A stretch of DNA of 19,486 nucleotides from the NCBI GenBank assembly GCA_018644785.1, contig JABGPV010000068.1:1-19486 (forward strand), written 5' to 3'. The DNA is from Deltaproteobacteria bacterium (lineage in GTDB: Bacteria; Desulfobacterota; DSM-4660; Desulfatiglandales; Desulfatiglandaceae). Every line of letters begins with the position of its first letter. The stretch's first letter is position 1. Of this stretch, positions 14,879 to 19,486 are shown piece after piece. The notes under the pieces were generated by a model. The model made no database searches. It saw nothing but the letters and a program-made list of their open reading frames with translations, and had not been told where the DNA came from. The position numbers were made by a program, and so were the translations under genes.

Positions 14879-15907
14879 CTACTGTCCCATGAGATAGTTG
14901 GACACATCCCGGGATACATTCCGAATAAATGCGCCCCTGTGTCTCCCTGAAATGAAAATCGTCAAAATGAATTTCCGGCCATTTGGCAGTACCACGATGC
15001 CGGCGTCGTGAAACGTGTCGGAGGTGGTACCGGTTTTAGAAAAGACCTCGGCCCCTTTCGGCGCCCCACCCGCGACCCTCATTCGTTGATAGGACTGATT
15101 TCTGACGTCTCGAACCATCAGTTCACACATGGCGTTACAGCTGCCGGGATCTACCAGGGCGTCAGCAGCCAGGATCTGCAGAAACCTGGCGGCGGCCACC
15201 GCTGTCATGGAATTCCGATTGACCCAGGGACCCGAAGGTTTTCCGTTTCTCAAAAACTGCTTTTCACCCGGCGGTATGGGGGAACCCCATGTCTTCTGGC
15301 AGGCGTTGATATGCTCAATTCCCAGGGATCGCAACCAACGATTGCACGCATTCCGCTTGAAGGCAAATTCTTTATAGGCTTCGGGCGATCTGAGGTTTCC
15401 CCCTGACGTTCCGCTCCATAAATCAACAATCCAGGCTGTGGCGATGTTGCTGGAAGGGTGTATCATCTGATAGAGTTTCCTGTGAACCCGGGGCGTGATT
15501 TTGAGTGTTCCTTCTTTCGCCAGGTGATAGACATAGCCCATATATATCATTTTGATGACGCTTGAGGGATAAACGGGTTTACGGCCATTGTATTGCGCCA
15601 GGCGGGGTTTATCAGGATTTGCCAGATCAATGAGCGCCAGGTGTACCTGGTTGGATGCGAGACCGGGTTGTTTTTTGAGGTTTCGGGCCACTATTTGATC
15701 CAATACCCCCTGCAGTTGTTTTGAAACAATGGACTGCGGGGGAAGGGGAACGCTCTGCTCCGCGCTGCAATGAGCATTGAAGAAGGTTGATGATAACAGG
15801 AAGATGAGCAAAATGATCCATATCACCCGTAGGTTGCTTCGGTGGCGGTATTGGATGTTTTCGAATGCTGCGGGCGTCAATGTCAATAATGTAAAAGTAT
15901 TCCGCAT
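14879..15907 (-). CDS. Exported class A beta-lactamase-like serine hydrolase
   Basis: The 342-residue protein has the three motifs of the penicillin-binding/beta-lactamase fold: SVIK (116-119) with the nucleophilic serine, SSN (152-154) and KTG (291-293). A hydrophobic segment at about 27-45 after a basic N-terminal region suggests a signal peptide or anchor, so the enzyme would be periplasmic. The class A deacylation motif ExxLN is not obvious, so it may be a peptidase or esterase rather than a true antibiotic hydrolase. The ATG at 15907 is chosen for its GGGAG ribosome site; an upstream ATG at 15946 lacks one. The gene is convergent with the HD-GYP regulator and divergent from a LysM lipoprotein gene, which hints at a cell-wall theme. 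The fold is clear but the substrate is not. Confidence 0.82.
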   Translation of the reverse strand: MRNTFTLLTLTPAAFENIQYRHRSNLRVIWIILLIFLLSSTFFNAHCSAEQSVPLPPQSIVSKQLQGVLDQIVARNLKKQPGLASNQVHLALIDLANPDKPRLAQYNGRKPVYPSSVIKMIYMGYVYHLAKEGTLKITPRVHRKLYQMIHPSSNIATAWIVDLWSGTSGGNLRSPEAYKEFAFKRNACNRWLRSLGIEHINACQKTWGSPIPPGEKQFLRNGKPSGPWVNRNSMTAVAAARFLQILAADALVDPGSCNAMCELMVRDVRNQSYQRMRVAGGAPKGAEVFSKTGTTSDTFHDAGIVVLPNGRKFILTIFISGRHRGAFIRNVSRDVSNYLMGQ

Positions 15908-16028
15908 GGTGTGCTCCCTTTTTTTACGTTCTCGCCCTTTTAACATCCCTTATCACTAAATTCAAGTGAGGGTAGGATGCATCTTGCCCTGCGATGCATT
16001 GACGCCTTGCCGTATTGAAAAAAATGGA

Positions 16029-16056
16029 TTGACCTGAAGCTTGGAAAATGGTTAAT
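16029..16056 (+). promoter_or_regulatory. Promoter candidate for the LysM lipoprotein gene
   Basis: TTGACC (16029-16034, 5 of 6 matches) and GTTAAT (16051-16056, 4 of 6) are separated by 16 bases, giving a start near 16063 and a leader of about 30 bases with an AAGGAAAGGA ribosome site. Upstream, GATGCAT occurs twice as direct repeats (15976-15982 and 15993-15999), each containing palindromic ATGCAT. These could be regulator sites or a weak hairpin. Confidence 0.4.
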
Positions 16057-16094
16057 CTTTCATAAAAATAAATCCGCAAGGAAAGGAACCCTAT

Positions 16095-16556
16095 ATGAAG
16101 AAATGCCTTGGCATGTTTTACAGTATCCTGTTGGTTGTTATTTTTGTTGGTGGTTTTTCTGGATGTTCAGATGAAAAAGTATCCAAAGACGTCAGTTCCA
16201 TCAAATCAAGGCTTGAGAAGATCGAGGACAGGCTTGCAAACATTGAAAAATCTTCGAAAAGGGTGGGGCTTCTGGAAGCGGAGTTCCAAAAACTCCAGCA
16301 ATCCATGGAATCCTGGGAGCGGGCGATTACCGCACGGCTTGCGCCGGTTTCAAAGAAGAAAGCCGGTAGCCGGACCAAGGCGATGGCGACCCGGAAGAAA
16401 GGCAAACAGAAAGACTATGTCGTCGCGAAGGGTGACAGCCTGTTTCGTATCGCGCAGAAGCACCATATGACCATTGATCAGTTGTGTGGGTTAAACAAGA
16501 TTACCACAAAAACAGTTTTACACCCTGGGGTAAAACTCCTTGTTTTTTCTGACTAA
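16095..16556 (+). CDS. Lipoprotein with coiled coil and C-terminal LysM domain
   Basis: The 153-residue protein starts with a lipoprotein-type signal sequence ending at C24 (FSGC; the -3 position is F, a poorer lipobox than usual). A heptad-rich helix that looks like a coiled coil follows (about 33-80), then a basic linker (about 88-106) and a LysM domain to the end (YVVAKGDSLFRIAQKHH, about 108-124, and the LHPGVKLLV end). LysM binds glycan of peptidoglycan, so the protein probably tethers the membrane to the wall or scaffolds a wall enzyme. It faces away from the beta-lactamase-like gene. The ATG has a strong ribosome site. No catalytic domain is present. Confidence 0.88.
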   Translation: MKKCLGMFYSILLVVIFVGGFSGCSDEKVSKDVSSIKSRLEKIEDRLANIEKSSKRVGLLEAEFQKLQQSMESWERAITARLAPVSKKKAGSRTKAMATRKKGKQKDYVVAKGDSLFRIAQKHHMTIDQLCGLNKITTKTVLHPGVKLLVFSD

Positions 16557-16626
16557 AATCCGTGAAGTGCCCTTTTGAACGAGCATTCACTGTCCTAATT
16601 GATCTGTTTTTGAAGGGGGGATACAA

Positions 16627-17244
16627 ATGGATAAGGTTGACGTCAAGTTTGGTGAGTGGATTGAGAAGGGGTTCAACCTGTACAAGGAAAATTTCGGTGT
16701 CCTTGTGCTGGTCTCCCTGATTGCCGTAATTGTCAGCGCCATTACGGTGGGGGTCCTTGCCGGGCCCATGGCCGCAGGTGTTCTTCTCATTGTCTTTCAA
16801 TTGCATGACCGGAAGGAACCGAAACCCGAGGTTGGAACCCTTCTGAAGGGGTTTGATTTTTTTCTGAACAGTTTCCTTTTTTTCATGGTTTGGGGGGTTG
16901 CCATCTTTGTGGTAAGCCTTATTCTGGGCCTTGTTCCCTGCATCGGTCAAATAGCATCGCTTTTCGTTGTTTTCGTGGCCCATGCGCTGCTGATGTTCGG
17001 TCTTTTTTTGATTGTAGATAGAAAAATGGAGTTCTGGCCGGCTTCTGTGGAGAGCTTCAACATGGTGAAGCGAAACTTCTGGCCTTTCCTGGGCTTTTCC
17101 ATTGTATCCAACCTTATTGGCAGCATCGGCGCAGTCGCCTGCGGTATCGGTGTCGTTTTTACCCTGCCTATTCAGATTTGTATCCTGATGGTGGCATACC
17201 GGGAGATTTTTGACGGTAACGCAGTGGAACCTCTGGATTCCTGA
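16627..17244 (+). CDS. Multi-pass membrane protein of unknown function
   Basis: This 205-residue hydrophobic protein has about five to six membrane segments (roughly 23-42, 45-59, 82-102, 108-130 and 151-190, the last probably a hairpin). An amphipathic N-terminal helix (FGEWIEKGFNLYKENFG, 8-24) and short charged loops lie between them. The FxxxxNLYKxNFxxL pattern before the first membrane segment and the later KRNFWPFLGFSIV repeat resemble DUF975-like and related integral membrane families, but I cannot assign it firmly. GAAGGGGGG precedes the ATG. It lies 70 bases after the LysM gene and 9 bases before a DUF2752 gene, so it is probably co-transcribed with the latter. Confidence 0.8.
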   Translation: MDKVDVKFGEWIEKGFNLYKENFGVLVLVSLIAVIVSAITVGVLAGPMAAGVLLIVFQLHDRKEPKPEVGTLLKGFDFFLNSFLFFMVWGVAIFVVSLILGLVPCIGQIASLFVVFVAHALLMFGLFLIVDRKMEFWPASVESFNMVKRNFWPFLGFSIVSNLIGSIGAVACGIGVVFTLPIQICILMVAYREIFDGNAVEPLDS

Positions 17245-17253
17245 TAGGCTGAA

Positions 17254-17721
17254 ATGGATATCAGGGCCGGGCGTTTCAGCCCAATAACAGAAAAATCCCT
17301 GCTTCCGGAATGGACCCGACCCGATTCCTACTGGGATGTGGTGGTGGCGCATCTGCCCATGGCCTTGTTGACCGGTTTGGGATTGTTTTTGCCAACTTTG
17401 GTTTCCTACCATTACCTTCCTTTCATGAACTGCACCTTCCTGTATGTGACCGGTTTCCCATGCCCATTTTGTGGATTTACCCGTTCTTTCTGGGCCCTTT
17501 CAGCAGGTGAGTGGTATCTTGCGGTGGGAAATTACCCCCTTTCATTGGGGATTTATGGTTTGATGGTCATTTTTTTTACCTGGCATTCTACCGCGCTTCT
17601 GTTGGGGATCAAAATGAAATCCGGGCTCTACCCGCTTTGTAAATCGGTTTATAGCTGGTGGATTATCGGCGCCTTGTTTTTTATTAATTGGGTGTATCGA
17701 ATCAGTTTTGGGCTGACATAG
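17254..17721 (+). CDS. DUF2752 family membrane protein
   Basis: The 155-residue protein carries the DUF2752 signature CPFCGFTRS (70-78) on the loop after the first membrane segment, with a further cysteine at C60. Membrane segments are at about 33-50, 95-118 and 132-152. The CPxCGxTR motif could bind a metal or be redox active, but the function of the family is not known to me. It begins 9 bases after the preceding membrane-protein gene. The ribosome site is weak, suggesting translational coupling. The cytoplasmic or periplasmic side of the motif cannot be fixed from the sequence. Confidence 0.85.
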   Translation: MDIRAGRFSPITEKSLLPEWTRPDSYWDVVVAHLPMALLTGLGLFLPTLVSYHYLPFMNCTFLYVTGFPCPFCGFTRSFWALSAGEWYLAVGNYPLSLGIYGLMVIFFTWHSTALLLGIKMKSGLYPLCKSVYSWWIIGALFFINWVYRISFGLT

Positions 17722-18010
17722 TGGGACCTTTCATTATGAATCCTATGGCCTCTATACTGGTCGGGACGGGTTCGACCCTATAGAACCCTGTAGCATAGAC
17801 ACAGCGGTCATCCATATTTTCCGTTTCAATGTCTGTCATCCCTGTCCCCATTTCTAAAGACAACCCAAAAGCCAAGAAAATTTTTGGGATGAGGGGAAAG
17901 GAAAGTCGATGATTCCCAAATCATGAGATTGACTTTGCTTGACACACAAGACCGAATCACCTAGGATTTTTCATAAGGAAATAAATAGCTTCAAGCGGTA
18001 AGGAAAAACA
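17722..18010 (+). other. Spacer with competing hairpins, an upstream palindrome and a promoter
   Basis: No gene was found in these 289 bases. Near the left end GGGTTC (17768-17773) pairs with GAACCC (17783-17788), and GGTCG (17759-17763) can pair instead with CGACC (17773-17777). These may end or process the upstream transcript, though no T run follows. The right part carries the palindrome ATGATT/AATCAT (17909-17924) and the promoter at 17939-17967. The tRNA-like GGGTTCGA string has no tRNA body around it. Confidence 0.45.
17939..17967 (+). promoter_or_regulatory. Sigma-70-type promoter candidate for the 18011 gene
   Basis: A perfect TTGACA (17939-17944), exact 17-base spacing and TAGGAT (17962-17967, 4 of 6) make this one of the best promoter candidates in the window. 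A perfect 6-base-pair palindrome (ATGATT, CCCA, AATCAT at 17909-17924) is centred about 57 bases before the predicted start near 17974 and could bind an activator. Confidence 0.6.
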
Positions 18011-18544
18011 ATGAAAAGAGTTGTTTTTCGACTGATCATTCTGACGGTGGCGGCCTCTTTGTGTATCGGGGCATTTTTCTTTGTGCAGCGGATTCTTCAA
18101 ATACCCTTTAGATCCGCCAACGACACCCTCCATAAAAAGGGAACCGCCCTGACCCTGGATTTTCTGATTCCGGCAGGGACCCATATTGATGAAAACATCA
18201 CCATTGGTCAGGTGGTAAAAATTCGAATGACCCAAAACACCAGCCCTTATGAGGCAGCTGTCCGTGCATTGTCCGATTTGATTCCCCCACGATATGTATG
18301 GCTGGGCAACGTCCTCCTTTTTTTCTTCTGGTCTTTCTGCGTTTTGACCCTTTTAAGAATTTTCACATTCATGGGATATGGTCGGGCGCTTCGAACGAGC
18401 CTGCTTCTCGGAGGTGTCACCTATTATTTTATGCCTGATTTTTCGCCTTATGGTTGGGAGGATTTCCTTATTGTGGGATGTCCGCTTCTGTTGATCATCT
18501 CCAGATCCTATTTGATTCGGCGGAAGAAACGTGTGTTAGTATGA
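18011..18544 (+). CDS. Small membrane protein of unknown function
   Basis: I do not recognise this 177-residue protein. It has an N-terminal signal-anchor-like segment (about 6-25), then a polar domain of about 70 residues (30-97), probably outside the membrane. Two or three further membrane segments follow (about 98-118, 125-142 and 150-166), and the end is strongly basic (IRRKKRVLV) and probably cytoplasmic. The polar domain includes the stretch DENITIGQVVKIRMTQNTS without known catalytic motifs. AAGGA precedes the ATG and a good promoter lies 44 bases upstream, so it is probably expressed on its own. The next gene, 66 bases downstream, is an acyl-CoA synthetase and probably unrelated in function. 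Confidence 0.75.
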   Translation: MKRVVFRLIILTVAASLCIGAFFFVQRILQIPFRSANDTLHKKGTALTLDFLIPAGTHIDENITIGQVVKIRMTQNTSPYEAAVRALSDLIPPRYVWLGNVLLFFFWSFCVLTLLRIFTFMGYGRALRTSLLLGGVTYYFMPDFSPYGWEDFLIVGCPLLLIISRSYLIRRKKRVLV

Positions 18545-18576
18545 AATTAATTTCGTTTCGATTTGATCTGTTGTTT

Positions 18577-18602
18577 AGGGTCAAGACATAACCCTGTCAG
18601 GG
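18577..18602 (+). promoter_or_regulatory. Possible RNA switch over the ribosome site of the acyl-CoA synthetase gene
   Basis: AGGGT (18577-18581) can pair with ACCCT (18591-18595). The same CCCT (18592-18595) can instead pair with AGGG (18599-18602), which is part of the GGGAGG ribosome site. The pairings are short (4-5 bases) and mutually exclusive, so regulation is only a possibility. Confidence 0.25.
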
Positions 18603-18610
18603 AGGTATCC

Positions 18611-19486
18611 ATGAATTATAAACGGCTGTTAAAACCGGAGAGCATCGCGGTGATCGGGGTGTCTCTCCATAACAATCGACATCCTGCCAATATTGTGTAC
18701 CGGAAAAACCGTCTGCGGTACCCCGTAAAAGTCTTTGCCGTTAATCCCAGGGGCGGAAAGATTCAAGGGGAGCGACTGTATGAACGACCGGGGGATATCC
18801 CGGAGAAAGTGGATCTGGCCATCATTGCCGTTCGAGCAGACCTGGTGCCCGACACCATGGCCCAGTGTATTTCAGCCGGTATGGGTGGCGCCGTGATCAT
18901 TTCAGGGGGATTCGCGGAAGTGGGGCAGATGGAACTGGAGGAACGCCTCGTAAAATTGGCCCTGGAAGCGGATTTTCCCTTTGTGGGACCGAACTGCCTG
19001 GGTATTTTTTCTCCGGGACGTGTGGATACTTTTTTTCTGCCGCCCGAACGGACTGTGCGACCGGAGTTCGGCAATGTGGCGCTGATCAGCCAGAGCGGCG
19101 GGGTCCTGGTGGACCAGATGGTTAATTTTGCAGGCGGAGGGGTGGGGCTGTCGCTGGGGGTCAGCATCGGCAACAAGGCTTTGGTGGATGAGGTGGCCCT
19201 GCTTGAATATCTGAGTGAGGATCCCAATACGGATGCCATTGCCTTTTATCTGGAGGGTTTCAAGAAAAATGGGGGTCGGGCATTTATGGATGCCGCCTGT
19301 CATTGCCAAAAACCCATTGTGGTGTTGAAATCCGGCAAAAGTCCTGAAGGGGGACGTGCCGTTTCGAGCCATACGGCTTCCCTTGCCGGCGATTACAAGG
19401 TGTTTTCGCAGGTGATGGCGCAATTCGGGGTCATTGAGGCGCGTACCCAGTTTGAGCTGGTTTCCTTCTGCGAAGCGCTCAGTTGT
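18611..19486 (+). CDS. NDP-forming acyl-CoA synthetase, alpha domain (3' part cut by window edge)
   Basis: The frame is open from the ATG to the end of the window (292 codons, no stop). The protein starts with a CoA-binding Rossmann domain (KPESIAVIGVS, 8-18; VNPRGG, 44-49), followed by two succinyl-CoA-ligase-like domains. VGPNCLGI is at 125-132, ISQSGGVLVDQM at 159-170 and SSHTASLAG at 252-260. H254 is the residue expected to be phosphorylated during the reaction. Such enzymes (acetate-CoA ligase, ADP-forming, and relatives) interconvert an acyl-CoA with acid plus ATP or GTP. The ATP-grasp beta part, if fused, would lie beyond the edge. GGGAGG precedes the ATG. It may conserve energy from acyl-CoA products of catabolism; the substrate is unknown. 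Confidence 0.92.
   Translation, partial: MNYKRLLKPESIAVIGVSLHNNRHPANIVYRKNRLRYPVKVFAVNPRGGKIQGERLYERPGDIPEKVDLAIIAVRADLVPDTMAQCISAGMGGAVIISGGFAEVGQMELEERLVKLALEADFPFVGPNCLGIFSPGRVDTFFLPPERTVRPEFGNVALISQSGGVLVDQMVNFAGGGVGLSLGVSIGNKALVDEVALLEYLSEDPNTDAIAFYLEGFKKNGGRAFMDAACHCQKPIVVLKSGKSPEGGRAVSSHTASLAGDYKVFSQVMAQFGVIEARTQFELVSFCEALSC

Noticed and set aside
16501..17412. A 303-codon minus-strand open frame across the LysM end and membrane-protein genes
   Set aside because: Its translation is rich in H, Q, N and K with no fold signature, as expected for the antisense of hydrophobic membrane segments; the plus-strand genes have ribosome sites and family motifs.
17759..17788. A GGGTTCGA string resembling a tRNA T-arm
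   Set aside because: No acceptor, D or anticodon arm can be drawn around it; it is better explained as part of competing hairpins.

Overview
The window looks like chromosomal DNA of an anaerobic, probably deltaproteobacterial (Desulfobacterota) organism. This is inferred from the combination of UbiD/UbiX chemistry, CoA-linked acid catabolism, a three-subunit molybdenum hydroxylase and an RpfG-like HD-GYP regulator in moderately GC-rich DNA. No rRNA, tRNA, CRISPR array, phage gene or transposase was found.

Layout. Positions 43-3307 (minus strand) hold a CaiB/BaiF-type CoA-transferase with its own promoter candidate, then an mltG-like transglycosylase gene whose start overlaps the stop of a LysR regulator. 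The LysR gene faces a divergent promoter region (3308-3534) with a near-perfect palindrome centred about 65 bases before the predicted transcription start. Positions 3535-13542 (plus strand) form one nine-gene run: UbiD decarboxylase, aryl-type acyl-CoA ligase, Tm-1-like/UPF0261 protein, UbiX prenyltransferase, FAD, [2Fe-2S] and Mo subunits of a xanthine-oxidase-family enzyme, a ThiF/MoeB-type E1 protein and a ThiS/MoaD-type sulfur carrier. Positions 13771-14865 encode a response regulator with HD-GYP output, convergent with a secreted class A beta-lactamase-like serine hydrolase (14879-15907, minus). Positions 16095-18544 hold a LysM lipoprotein and three small membrane proteins. The right edge cuts an NDP-forming acyl-CoA synthetase (18611 to beyond 19486).

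How the genes work together. UbiX would make prenylated FMN for UbiD, UbiD would remove (or add) a carboxyl group on an aromatic or heteroaromatic acid, the ligase would make its CoA thioester, and the Mo enzyme would hydroxylate the activated ring. The E1/sulfur-carrier pair may serve the Mo cofactor. This set parallels the known furandicarboxylate/furoate (Hmf) pathway: decarboxylase, prenyltransferase, CoA synthetase and Mo-dependent CoA-ester dehydrogenase. The FAD subunit has too few cysteines for the extra [4Fe-4S] cluster of 4-hydroxybenzoyl-CoA reductase, which argues against a simple phenol/4-hydroxybenzoate route. The substrate is not known from sequence; the LysR protein is the likely substrate sensor.
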